Shown: positions 11,623 through 23,363 of the stretch, piece after piece
How the letters are laid out: every line of letters starts with the position of its first letter
Numbering within the stretch: the stretch's first letter is position 1
Assembly (NCBI RefSeq): GCF_041381155.1
Contig: NC_091134.1
Location: 16,308,008-16,372,007, forward strand
Direction: 5' to 3'
Length of the DNA: 64,000 bases
DNA from: Argopecten irradians
Taxonomy: Eukaryota; Mollusca; Bivalvia; Pectinida; Pectinidae
Program-made: the position numbers and the translations under genes
The notes under the pieces: model-generated
The model's input: the letters and a program-made list of their open reading frames with translations, nothing else
The model's database searches: none
Told to the model about the DNA's origin: nothing

Positions 11623-14203
11623 GCCAATCGCGCACTGACTTTGTTTACAAATTTGATTATCACCGATGAACTATGCAAATCATTTTCATTTCATGACATT
11701 TTTATTTTCATATTGTCCGCAGGGGGATCTGAATTTTAGTTGTGTGATATAGTAAATCATGTATTGTATATAATTCGTTTGTCAAATAATCAGGAAAACA
11801 ACGAATAGTTACTCAGTTCAGCTAAATACTGAATTGTCGTTCCTTGTTCTCTTTATTACAAATGAGAGAGCACAGCAAAATATATCAATGTATGGCAAGG
11901 TTGATTGTTAAAGAATTTAAAGTATTTTTCTTTATTAAAACATATCTACCAAAAGTACAGGTAATTCTTAGTTATCAACAGAGGAAATAAGTGGTGACCT
12001 TCGTATCTAATATTCGTTATCTAAGGACTTAATGATATAGTGTTGCTTCCTAGAACTGGCAGAGGTAAACTAACGGGAAGTAACTCTGATAGAATCTATT
12101 CAAAACACTGTGGCGAATCGACTCGATCTCTGAGCAGGGAAATAATGGTATGTAATACCATATTCATATAAACATTTAACTTCATGATATACTACAGCAA
12201 GTTATCATTCCGTCTCTTACAACTGTATCTTTTAAAATCAGTGGATCAGGAAATATAATTCACGGATTTCAATTTGAATTATCTGACCCGATTCGTTTGG
12301 CATGATTTTCGTTTCGATTTCATTATCTCATTCTGTCATCATTATTATCAGAGTTAAAGTGAAAGTGTAGATTAATTAAACCATGCGTTGTGTAGAATCA
12401 GCCATGATAATGGCACTATTACACACAGGGACCTGTGCTATTACACAATGTTTATTATATCCTATTATATAACAAATATTGTAATATAAGTAAGTGCTTA
12501 GGCTATAACATCTTCGTTATCTAAAGCTTTTGATAACGTTACACTCCACGAACCAAAAGCCTTGGCTAGCGAAGATAGGGTTATTTATAACCATTGGTTC
12601 TTTCAGTTTTTTATCTCGAATATTTCTATAGATAGAAAAAAAATCACACTTTCCAATTGACATAACTGTCAAATGTCAAATACATGTACATGTATTTTGT
12701 TTTTAACAGTTTTGTCCGTGCGCATATAGCAGGAAATAAATCACTGCAATGCATATTAATTAGGTCATATCAGGATTTCGCTTTCACAAATATTTATATG
12801 TGTTCGTCAGGGTGATGAAATTTGTCCCTCATTTTTGTTCACAACAGGTAAAAAATGAAATCTATTTCACAAAATACAAAACAAGAAATTCAGCTACCAT
12901 TGTATGCAAATGCGCATATTTGCTAAAGCAAGCCGTGTTGATCTCATTATCTGAATATGTGTCACCGTTTGTCATCCTACTGCTCAGAGTAATGAAGAGT
13001 TGAGTGAATTCTATGTGTGTTGCATGTTGTTCGTTTTACATGTACAAAAATGTATCATTTTATTACGTATCATTTTATTACGTATATTCATGTCTGCCAA
13101 ATATTAACCTTTTTACAGTATGTGTTTTGTACGAAGTAAATTATAATAATCAATATGCAATATAAATATATTATATGAGTGCCACATATATGATAATTGT
13201 CAAATAAAAAACGTCTTGTAAATGCGACTATAACTTTTGTGTTGGAGTTTTGAATATGTTCTGATAAATAACTATCAACTGTTAACAATGTCCAAAATCT
13301 ATTAGAATTTATGAACTATCTAATTAGATTGAATTTATTTACTGTTTTACGAATACCGTATATCCTAGCCTCTTCAATGGATGAAGTTTATTATTTTTCA
13401 TAAGTTCATAATGACAAATCAGACTTTTACTAAATCAAGACTTTGTTCAAAAATATTTCCTTCGAAACCGTCTTATAGTGCAATTAAAAAAAAAAACATA
13501 GGCCCTACCGGTATCTGTCTCGAGTATATAACACTGACTCTGTCAGTTATGTTATTTAGCTATGTTTTAAGCTCTTTACATTGGCGCTATATTCTATGAA
13601 TCAACTTTGAATAGGTTATGGGAAAGAACAACACCTTGTAGAATAGCGAGGGAAAAGGAAAAATCGATTAACTTTCAGAACGTGCTATTTTCTGTCAAAA
13701 TGTTTATGTCTTTTTTACATGAAATTATCAAAACCCTTTTTCTATGTTTTCTTATCATTTGAAAAAGCGTTTTGCTACATAAACAACCATTCAATGACAT
13801 GCAGTAACAGGTCTCCGGAAAATTTAGAAATGACAATTATATTTAACTGATAATTTTATGTCAATAAAGGGAAGTAACTTCACTTCAAAGTAAAACCGAA
13901 AAAAGCAAAAGTGGTTAGTTATAACAAAATCTTTATTTGAAAAAAGAAATCGTATCATGCATGAACAAAATTTATCACATGTGAAAGAAGTACAAACTAC
14001 ACAAATAAGGATATCTCTTATCACAATGTACATTTTCTTTCTATTATTTAAAAATTGAAAATGAGGTAATTTTCTGCCTCTGCTGGTCATCCCTTAGCAG
14101 TGATGTTGTAACTCAACAGACTTCTACACAGATAGTCTAATGGTCCGAAAGCGTTATAAGCGGGACGTATATATTCGTTCTAGCCATCAGTGTGATATCT
14201 TGA
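11623..14203. other. Intergenic region between homeobox and Ig genes
   Basis: The two genes converge here. Small items only: an imperfect inverted repeat at about 12505-12600 (ATAACATCTTCG arms), a doubled ACGTATCATTTTATT near 13064-13080, and a reverse-transcriptase-like scrap at 13611-13648. A recurring GGGAAGTAACT motif occurs near 12076 and 13866. No gene is supported. Confidence 0.5.
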
Positions 14204-17079
14204 TTAATACATATCCGATGGTCTGTCCTCCCCTCTCGCCAGATCTAGATTGGTGAACTCCTCTGCCTGTGTCTCTGTGATGTAGTTACAAACAAATAAA
14301 TATGAAACAAACAAATAAAATGGATTACAATGAAATTTGGCAAATAGAAATAATTGAATATCAAGTGAGAAACATGTATATATATTTTTGATATAGTTTA
14401 CAGCATATGTGACTAAAGTTTGTCCAACTAAGTCGGTTTTTTTTCTATACGTGTAGTAAGATGGATGAAGGACAGAACACATTTCATTAAAATGATAAAT
14501 AAAGGGAAGTAACTCTGAAAACTCCGACGAGTCTTTGTAAATCAGACACTGTATACTCACACCCACACTAGTGACCACTCATGCCATCATATCAATATCA
14601 CGATTAAAACATTTTATGTGAACCCCTATTATGATGCATACCCATGTCCAGTTCTGCATGTACTGATGGCCCGCCCCTGGCGTGACATGTGTAGACCCCA
14701 ATGTTGTCAGCGCTGATGGATTGGACATTCAATAATTTGATTCTTGGACTTTCTCCGGGATCCACGAATAACCTTCAATAAGAAATATGTAATTAAAATC
14801 CCCCATACACACTCAAGATTGTTAAAACTGCACAGTGATGGAGAAGAAAAGAAAGTTTAAATGTTACTCTCTATTGAGGATATATAAGGTTTTCGAGTAA
14901 AGATGAAAAGTCAAACAACATAGAAAAAACTTCTGACTTTTAATTTGTATAGACTAGCAACAGCCCTAGGTGGGTCTTGGACCTATTACCAAGAACTGAA
15001 TGGCTAGTGGTGGAATATCGAGACGCCTGACCACCCTGATCGGACGTAGTCTGGAAAGAGAAGCATAAAGAGTGTGACAGAGGTAGACGAAGTGGTACCA
15101 GTAGGAGCAAGATTTTTTTTACAGAGAGCAGAACAAGCAGGGATGATTACATGTGCAGAACAATAGGATTGTGTCGGGACAGGAAATGTAGAAGAACTAG
15201 AAAGACAGAATCATTAGAGAAGGAGCTCAGGACGGGAGCTAACGAACAGCTGAAGTGTTAAGAACAGAACTGGAGCAGAAACAGAGCAGGAGGTGGAATA
15301 TCCACCCACAGAAGTGTGAGGAGTTGTAACATGAGCACAATTAGGTATCATTGCGTGTGTTGGAATATCAAAATAGAAGAGCAGCCATATGGTAGGTGGA
15401 TCAGGTAGGAGAAAGAAGGCCAATGAGAGAGGATAGAAAGGAAAAGTTAGGTGGGAAATGGTAGTAGGGAGAAGGGACAGAACATCAGAGTAAGGTGGTA
15501 GAGGAAGAACAGCAATAGAGTAAGGGGGATACGGTATGAGGCCGAAGGAGCAGAATCAGCTGCTGAAGTCGGGTAAAGTGATAAGAGAAAGGTTAGGACT
15601 TATCGTCGAGCAGGCAAAATCAGAGGCTGATCAGAGCATGAAACATGACAAATACGATGTTGGAGTGGACACATAACAGAAGGAGCAAAAGTTAAGAAAA
15701 AGGGAATGGAGGAAGTTGTTTAAAGGATATGGTCATGAAGACAGAGAAGCACCGCATGTAGAATCAGGGAAGAAACAAGAAGAACAAAGGTAAAGACAAA
15801 AGAAGATCTGTGGACGTTGATGATGGAACAAAAGAAAGACGAGTATATCCAGCGTACATTGTATGTGGAACACGAGGAAAAGGAGTTCTGGATGTAGGAG
15901 AGAATGAGCGGGGCAGTAAAGAGAAGCGGAGGTTAAACTTGAATAGGAAGAGTACATTCACAAGAGAAGGAACAGGGGTAAAAACAAAAAAGTTTAAGAG
16001 GGAATAGTAGCAGATGATGAGCAGGATACAATGAGGTAAGGCAGGTTTATAAGTCGTAGAGTAAAAGGGCAAGATCAGCAGAGAAAGCAAGAGCAGGGCT
16101 GAAGTGAATGTAGAAGCATTTTCAGATCAAATAAGGTATCTCACAATAAAAGACAGGAATTAGTTATGGACTAAATGTAGCATAAAGCACTGGTCAAGTA
16201 TGGGAAGGCATGGGGCATGTGAATGAGTAGCAGTATTGGAAGATGAGCTGGGAAATAGGAGTAGCAGAATGAAGCGAAGGCAGTTCCAGACTTGGAGGGA
16301 AACCAGAGCCGGGAGCGGAGCATGAAAGGTTGAAGCAAAAAAGACGTTATAACAAGTGAGCTCGATGTAGCTTGTCCAAACCAACAATGACCAAATCATG
16401 TATACATGTAATATATGGAGGAGCAGACGTATATTGCTCACCAGGTTAATGATGGTTATTATTGGGGAAGAATCATAGGTAGGGGATGGAAATATGATTC
16501 AAGAGCCAATGCACATGTATGAGAAAAGAGGTGCTGTAACAGGAACCAGAGAGAGGGAGGGAAGACCACGAGGATGGTCAGATAAGATGTATTGGGAGGG
16601 TTACATACCACGAGAACGGTCAGATAAGATGTATTGTGAGGGTTACTTACCACGAGGAGGGTCAGATAAAATGTATTTGTGAGGGTTACTTACCAAGAGG
16701 ATGGTCAAATAAAGTGTATTGTGATGTTTACTTACCACGAGGATGGTCAGATAAAGTGTATTGTGAGGGTTACTTAGCACGAGGATGGTCAAATAAGATG
16801 TATTGTGAGGGCCACTTACCTCCCCTTGGTGGACCTTATCCGGGTATAGCCTGGTCCTAGCCATTCAATCTGAGGGGTTTTCTCATTCTCGACCCCCGGG
16901 CACCGGTACTCACAGGAAAGGGATACTGTAGACCCCTCCCGCACACTCAGCTTTGTTCTGGTGACATTATCAAACGTCTGCTGGTTCCAGACCGTCAAAG
17001 AACAAGAGGCGTCGTCTGGGACGGGAGTCGTCACGCAACATGTGACTAAAACAACAGTAATAAAGTAAATAAAGGAAAA

Positions 17080-17110
<31 letters not shown>

Positions 17111-17594
17111 AGATGAATAAATGAATAAATAAACTAACATTCTCTACATGTGATAAATAAAATTCATCCTCTATATTTGACCGTGGTAATTTGAATTCTG
17201 ATCTAATTCTTGAGAGCTCTTAGAAATATGTTTGATCAATGAAGGGAATTTTCACAACGGTTTTAAAGTAATGTTATCTCCTCTGGGCTTCATTCCATAC
17301 CTCTCTATCTTATTTTTAAAGATTTTGTTAAGAAATATCAACGATTACAACAAAATCTAATAATTTCACGTGTGCTATGGTATCCTCATCATCGGACCCA
17401 TCCTATAATTAGTAAGATGAGATCGTATAGAATCGTTTAGTTATCAAATTCATTAAATCGAATAATGAACCGAAATAACGTAACAATATACATTTTGTTC
17501 TTCTTTATCATAAATTTTCTATTTAACATGTCAATGTCTTTGACTTACCAAAAAGTAGAAGAAATAAGGCCACGGATTTCGTTAGGTCGATCAT
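14204..17594 (-). CDS. Small secreted protein with one immunoglobulin domain
   Basis: Model on the minus strand: exon 1 17594-17549, exon 2 17045-16820, exon 3 14772-14642, exon 4 14274-14204; phases 1, 2 and 1 match and give 157 residues. Residues 1 to about 20 are a signal peptide (MIDLTKSVALFLLLF). The Ig fold spans about residues 28-135: Cys60 in STVSLSCEY, core Trp77 in IEWLG, and DNIGVYTC with Cys120, so the disulphide pair, tryptophan and tyrosine-corner pattern are all present. An extra Cys pair (30, 64) may give a second bridge. No membrane segment or GPI signal is seen, so it should be secreted. Its partner is unknown. Exon 4 (TQAEEFTNLDLARGEDRPSD) rests on phase alone; another 3' exon is possible. 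Confidence 0.75.
14642..14772 (-). CDS. Ig gene exon 3 (second half of Ig domain)
   Basis: Enters in phase 2 after TTATTGAAG and codes LFVDPGESPRIKLLNVQSI and then the hallmark ADNIGVYTCHARGG. The last strand reads PSVHAELDM. The donor is GTATGC at 14641, phase 1. A 2.05-kb intron separates it from exon 2. Confidence 0.82.
15050..16480 (+). other. Purine-biased intron tract
   Basis: For about 1.4 kb the plus strand is strongly enriched in A and G (GAAG, AGGAG, GAGCAG words), so the transcribed minus strand is pyrimidine-rich. No simple period is evident. Long open frames on the minus strand (for example 15764-16090) come from this bias and are rich in Leu, Ser, Phe and Pro. It may be a decayed purine-rich satellite. 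Confidence 0.6.
16563..16815. repeat. 42-bp tandem repeat carrying splice-donor copies
   Basis: Six units, period 42 (one of 43), marked by GGTCAGATAAGATGTATTG followed by a gap and TTACTTACCACGAGGA. The phase markers GGTCA lie at 16576, 16618, 16660, 16703, 16745 and 16787. On the minus strand each unit holds GGTAAGTAA or a variant. The true donor of Ig exon 2 (16819) sits at the array edge in the same context, so the array grew out of the exon-intron boundary. Confidence 0.9.
16820..17045 (-). CDS. Ig gene exon 2 (first half of Ig domain)
   Basis: Acceptor TGTTGTTTTAG; donor GTAAGT directly after GGGGAG. Codes the N-terminal half of the domain with SLSCEYRC and QIEWLG. GC-rich compared with the flanks. 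The donor is followed downstream by the 42-bp repeat array. Confidence 0.85.
17074..17138. repeat. AAAT microsatellite
   Basis: A run of AAAT units with a few interruptions, in intron 1 of the Ig gene. Confidence 0.95.
17549..17594 (-). CDS. Ig gene exon 1 (signal peptide)
   Basis: ATG at 17594 opens MIDLTKSVALFLLLF and the exon ends in phase 1 at a perfect GTAAGT donor. A short signal-peptide exon in phase 1 before a phase-compatible Ig exon is the usual layout for this superfamily. Confidence 0.75.
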
Positions 17595-18611
17595 AGTTAC
17601 TTCGCAATTATTACAAAGTTTATTTATTATATTTATATACATACATTAAGTGTATGACTCCCTCAAAATGAATCTTAGGCCAGACTTATTAATATCCTCG
17701 TTTATCGATCTGTTAGTCTAGTAGGTACCGTGTATCTTATCGACTAAAGTACAAACGCCAGCAACAACATTTCAGCTTTTCTTCAGCGAAATATTCAATT
17801 TTCAGTTTTACAAGTGCAGTATTAAACATTATTGCATAACGTCTTTATTGTATACAATTTTATTGGCGTGGCCTTTATTTGTGTTAATACACAAAGTTGT
17901 TGTCTATCTACGTGACAGGCACTACACAGGAAATGATGTCGTCAGCATGAATGACACACAGTGCACAACCTACACTCTGTGTTAAATACTGATTTTGTCG
18001 TTTCTACTTAAAAAGTTAACATGAATATTTTATGATAAATGTCGGACTTTCTTTTTCAATATACACTATCTACATTTTATAAATATTATAATTAATTTTG
18101 ATTAAAATAAATTAGAAGGGCTTATCAAACCGTTTAATCGTGATTTTAAGAATCCCTTAGGTGTACCACCAGGCACATAGATATTTATGTATTTCTATGA
18201 ATCAAACATCCTTTTTATATCAATGAACATGCGTATACTACCGATGTCTAAGTTAAGAACAACATCAGCAGGACTCAAAAAAAACAAGCGTGATGATTTC
18301 AACTTCTAGATGGTTTCCATTCCTGGATAGCGATATCCTTGCTTTTCTAATATTGGTGTTTTCAGTAAAAATCGTTCAAATTGATTCTTGCAATTTTTGC
18401 TGCAGATGTCGTCAGTTGAATTGGCTGTTCATAGAAATTACCGATACATGAGCGATGATGAAGTTTGTGGGTAAGGTTGACGATTGGCGAGACAGTTTCA
18501 TTGCACATGGATTTGATAATTAGTTACAGTTTATGTCAATTTGGACCCATCAGAGTGTCCATTGATCACTTAAATGTTTAGGGGCGCTAGACCTAGATCT
18601 GTGAAACTGCC

Positions 18612-19275
18612 ATCCTCGATACTGTAGGGGTTACTATCACTGACGTTATACTCACAATGGAATATGTCATAGACAGTTCAAGAGAAAAATCTGACCAATC
18701 AGAGAGCGACGCCCAACCCAAGCACAGTATATACCGTTATACAATTCCTTTGACCAAGGATTTAAGGAATATATTACCTGTTCTATTGCCTTCCAATCTA
18801 ATTAAAATACATATCCTTATTACCACATCTTTTGATAAGAGGATCTGACATTACACCCCATTAGAGGTCATGTCCAGGTGACCTTTGGAAATGGTCAATC
18901 AAATTGCTACCATCAAAATCTAGAATGCGAATTTCATTTGACGAAATAGTTTGAAAAAGCTGTCAGAATTATTTTTGTGTATGTAGTCATCTCGCCCAAA
19001 TAGCACAACAAAGCTAAATATATATGTAAAATGGGACGAAATAACGTTTTCAATATAGATGTAGTAATGTGTCGAAATTGCATGTGATCTGACGTACAGG
19101 TTGTATAAAGGTAATCCGAACATGACCCGTTATAGGATGTTGTCAGATCCTTTATTGAACGGAGTCGTTATAAGGATATGTATTTTAATCAGATTGATTT
19201 CTTACAGTTTTACTATGAGATAGTCCAGGGGGTGGATATAACGACATTAATTGTAACCCCTGGAATATCGAGGAT
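18612..19275. mobile_element. Inverted-repeat element, ATCCTCGAT ends
   Basis: Left end ATCCTCGATACTGTAGGGGT and right end ACCCCTGGAATATCGAGGAT are inverted copies. The inner arms share TATAACG-like words and, further in, TGATAAGAGGATCTGACA pairing with TGTTGTCAGATCCTTTAT. A short relative is the palindrome at 42679-42769. There is no transposase, so it is non-autonomous. Confidence 0.7.
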
Positions 19276-20098
19276 GTGAAAAGGTTTTAAAGAAGAAAAT
19301 AATAAAAATTATACGTTGAAACTACTATCACATGGGGACATTCATAAAGATGCGACATCCATGAATACATACAAAGTTTAAAACAAAAACACGAAAACTT
19401 GAACAACGACATTGTACATGTATAATCTATTAATGCACACGTACATACACACGTCTTACACGAGAGTTCGTCCTTAAATTACCAGAGATATAAATAGGAA
19501 GTAAGATAATTATAATTTAATCCCCAGCCCATACGAGCCCCTTAATTCTCTTGCTGTAAGTAGGAGTTACATATCACACACATCTAGTCGTAACATTAAA
19601 CCACTTGAGTAATCTACTTCATTTAGTCTAGCCTTGCGAGGGCGTGATTCGGTAAAGCCCTGAACAAGTATGTGCGAGTTGAAGCTAGATTGCTTTCCTA
19701 GTCTGTTTCCTATTTTCCGGAGACAATAATGTACCTCAGTCGTCATCACGAAATTTATTTGTTTGTCGATGACGTACTTCCTGTTTTCGGCATAATAAAG
19801 GGATTTCCTTATACATGGAATGCTATAGCAAGAATGAAGGTAAACAAAAACAAGCACACGACGTCGACGTTTGTTTGATATACGCATACAAACAGAAATC
19901 TGTAAGAAAAAGTCAAGTTTGTAATTGTAATGGCAATGTCGGGTTCGGAAACGCATGGACGTCATTTTACTAGTTGAGCCAATTTAACACATACATTTGT
20001 AAAATGGTTTATCATAGACTGCGGGTAGGACATTAGAATAGTAATTGTTGTCCCATTGCATGATGCTAAAAGGCGACTAAATTTGGGATATCGTCTTC

Positions 20099-21137
20099 GG
20101 TGACACCCTTATATCCCTACGGCCTAATAGTCCGAAGGCCCGCTAGTCCGAAGGTCCAATAGTCCGAAGGCCCGTTAGTCCGAAAATTAGTAAGTCCGAA
20201 GGCCCGCTAGTCCGAAGGTCCAATAGTCCGAAGGCCCGTTAGTCCGAAAATTAGTAAATATTGCAAGTTATATAGTTGTTATGATTAACATACAGTTGTA
20301 TTTTCACGAAAACATTTTTTCTGCACTACTGATCTGACAATTTTTCAATGGACGGCAAGTTGTCATTGCTAGGTCAAAATTGCTTCAAAATAAAAAAAAA
20401 TAAAATAAAAAAAAGTTAATAATGTTATATTTTATAACATATCTAACAAGCATACGTTCTATGAATTATCTTACAAACATACAATTGTAAGCCTTATGAA
20501 CACTGTAATTAGATTGCATTAGGAATAACGTTGTTCCATGAATAGATTATGTATATAATTAAATCTTACCGACAAATGACCTTTATTATACCCGTAAACG
20601 TCGATATATTGTACAATATGTGCATGTATTTAACGACTTGTTTTTGCGTTTCTTTCCCTTTTCTTTGACTTTTTTATTTTATTATACGCTTAATGACGAA
20701 AATGGTCGGCATAATGATATTTTAAGGGGGAAATATTCAAACGGATTGCATTGTACATATAAAATGCTTATACTCTTTAATATCAGAGACGTTTACGTAT
20801 TTCAAGATTATTCTCTTCTTTTTTCAAATTCACAACATTTCGTTGTTTATTATCATTTTTCGAATCAAATCAGAGAGTCACATTATGTAAGTATACCTTA
20901 GCATTTACAACAAATCTTAAAACTGTAATAAACGATTGTTTCATTTCGAGTATTGCTCGCATATAAATTCAAGTTATATTATCTGTTTTCGGACTATCGG
21001 GCCTTCGGACTATTGTGTCTTCGGACTAACGGGCCTTAGGATTAATGGGCCTTCGGACTAACGGGCCTTAGGACTAATGGGCCTTTTGAGTAACGGGCCT
21101 TCGGACTCTTGGGCCTTAGGGATATAAGGGGGTCACT
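20099..21137. mobile_element. hAT-like foldback element with subterminal arrays, copy 1
   Basis: Ends GTGACACCCTTATATCCCTA and TAGGGATATAAGGGGGTCAC. An 8-bp target duplication TCGTCTTC lies at 20091-20098 and 21138-21145. Inside each end is an array of 16-bp units such as TAGTCCGAAGGCCCGT, in opposite orientation at the two ends. The middle is AT-rich with no transposase. The 8-bp duplication fits hAT-type insertion; the family name is an inference. One end matches the interior of the copy at 24656-25450 in reverse orientation. Confidence 0.85.
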
Positions 21138-21360
21138 TCGTCTTCCTAACTGACTTTCCTCAGTAAGATATCACAATTTAATGGACAAACGTTCCACTAG
21201 TACAGAGAGACTCGTGCTGAATACCACAGCCTCCCGAAACATACTAACATTCACACACATGATTATAACACACTGGGAACCTGGTACTTAAAATAACCCT
21301 AGCTGTCGATACGACCTTAGCCTAATAAACTAGACCAGGTGTTATAAACTATTAACAATC

Positions 21361-21478
21361 ATGGACTTAAAAGGGAACCTTGAGGAACTCCTGTTTATCT
21401 AAATGTGATAGCATAAAAATAATTATTGATAAGTAAGAACAAAGACGGGCTTAAAATAGAACCTTGGGCAACTCCTGT
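21361..21478 (-). repeat. Two LINE reverse-transcriptase-like islands
   Basis: On the minus strand 21394-21361 reads GVPQGSLLSP and 21478-21444 reads GVAQGSILSPS, the conserved segment of non-LTR reverse transcriptases. The two lie about 83 bases apart, as in the pair at 9751-9890. No other part of the enzyme is visible nearby. They are scraps, not a gene. Confidence 0.45.
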
Positions 21479-22040
21479 GCTTCTTTCTAAAATGTATTCA
21501 AAAAAGGTTATACTACGTTAGATACTCGTCCCTCTGTTCTTGTTTCAGCGTTTCAATCGCCTGCTTTCAAGTCCCATTTCCTATTAATCATGCGTGGAGT
21601 TCATTTAACAATAGGGATTGAAAGCCAGTGTCACTTTAGGTGATTTTTTTCTGAGGTCAAATGTTCTAAATGCCTGTCCAACTTCCTCATAAGACGAGGT
21701 GTTGAAATGCATGGCTAAATTACATTTTGTTTATACGTTTATGTTTGTATTACAATCTAATTAAAATTAGACTTTTAATTCCGCTTCACTACGATGTTCT
21801 ACGTGACCCTACACAGATTGGTTTGTATTCTATGGTATACCATTCGCAGTATATACACTCACTAATTTGTTATATAGCTTTACTTGTTCCTTCTTTATAT
21901 GGTGCCGCGGAAGGAGGATACTTTTCACAATAATTGACGACGTTGATAGTGATCTAGAGACAACGAAATACAATACAATCAGTGGCCTTGCATGTGTAAC
22001 TAGTAAAAAGTCCCAATGCCATTAATGTTCCTTGATTTAC

Positions 22041-22405
22041 AGGCCCACTATCTTTCCGAATTAAACTTGAATTTTTTAATCTTGAAACAAGAATAGCATA
22101 AGAAAATATATATTGATGGCCTGAGATGAGGTACAACATCAAACATATTTAAAAATAGTGAAGATTCATTTCGCTGTTTTGCCGTCTGGTGCAGTGATAG
22201 CTAGCTAATGCGCGGTAATTAGGACGAAACATACTGCGACCCGCGTTACAAAAAATCAAATTTTATTTATTTAATTAAATCGTTCAGAAAAGGATGGTAA
22301 ATGTAGTATTAACGATAAGCGAATAACTTTTGCGACTCTACAGAATTATCTCGTTTTACATTCCCATTTTCAAAGTAAAAAACCGTTTCGGAAAGATAGC
22401 GGGCC
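22041..22405. mobile_element. Short inverted-repeat element, second copy of the 10620 family
   Basis: Ends AGGCCCACTATCTTTCC and GGAAAGATAGCGGGCC. The interior matches 10620-11028 in the same orientation (CGCTGTTTTGCCGTCTGG; AAATCGTTCAGAA; TTTTACATTCCCATTTT). Substantial divergence and length change point to an old family. Confidence 0.7.
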
Positions 22406-22944
22406 ATTAAAGCAAATCATACGCTTAGAACACTTCGTAAAACAATGTTCTCGACAAAAAAGAAAGAAAAAAAAAACCTCTTAAGTGTAAAAGAAACTTC
22501 CTTGTTTTATGCATGGGTATTTAACATTAATGAGATTGACTTGTGTCTATTGTGCTTATAGTATTGGTGAAGTTTCCTTCACTTTAAGGAGTAGTGATAG
22601 GTAAAAGGAAAGCTCATAAACTTAGTAAAAATATTTTCCTCAACTTTTGGAATATTTGTCGATGGAGAACAATTCGTAAAGTTAAGGAATACTGGTGAAA
22701 CTGGGTACTGGTGTCATGGTTAAAGGACACTCGGAGTAGTACACGTGCAGTTCGACAATGCATTTGACCCAGCCTCTACAATGACACATTTTTAAACAGT
22801 TTCCGGTTAATTCTTCCCTAAGTATACTATGTACACATACGACATCACACTTCAGCGTTCAAAATGGCGGGCGTCTAGCTTATTGAATCAGTCACATGTA
22901 AAAAGAATGATTTGATACCGTCCAACTATTAAAACAGACCAAAG

Positions 22945-22996
22945 ATGGAGAAATTGATAACAAAGGGGTATTATGTTCTCCTTATCTGCTTAGCGT
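22945..22996 (+). CDS. Mucin-like gene exon 1 (signal peptide)
   Basis: ATG GAG AAA opens MEKLITKGYYVLLICLA; the donor is GTAAGT in phase 1. The next coding exon is 4.4 kb away, and the intron between holds two mobile elements and the tRNA-like array. Confidence 0.82.
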
Positions 22997-23325
22997 GTAA
23001 GTATTGTTTTTTATAATACGTATTTTAATTTTAATTCTTATGCAAATTATTTACTTGTAGATATATACATTTTATATATATTGTCATTTGGGTACATATT
23101 GTTCATGCACAAGCACTTAAGTCACTCAACTAATCTGCCTTAAATGGTAACATTAAATGGTATAATTGTGGGTTTTTTTTCATTTGACTTTATAATTGCT
23201 TGTATGTGTTTTATTGTTTAATTTACTACCTTAAATCTTAGACATTTGTTTTACAATGATACTTAATATTTCATTTGTTCAATGTTCTTCCTGTTTGAAA
23301 AAAACTCAAAATGGGAGTAGGGTAG

Positions 23326-23363
<38 letters not shown>

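Noticed and set aside
15733-16441. Several minus-strand frames rich in Leu, Ser and Pro
   Set aside because: Products of the purine-biased tract; no splice sites in phase with the Ig exons were found.
19567-19965. 132-codon minus-strand frame starting at an ATG
   Set aside because: No recognisable domain, no splice context, and it abuts SINE-like sequence (AAAGGCGACTAAATTTGGGA near 20069); left as unsupported.
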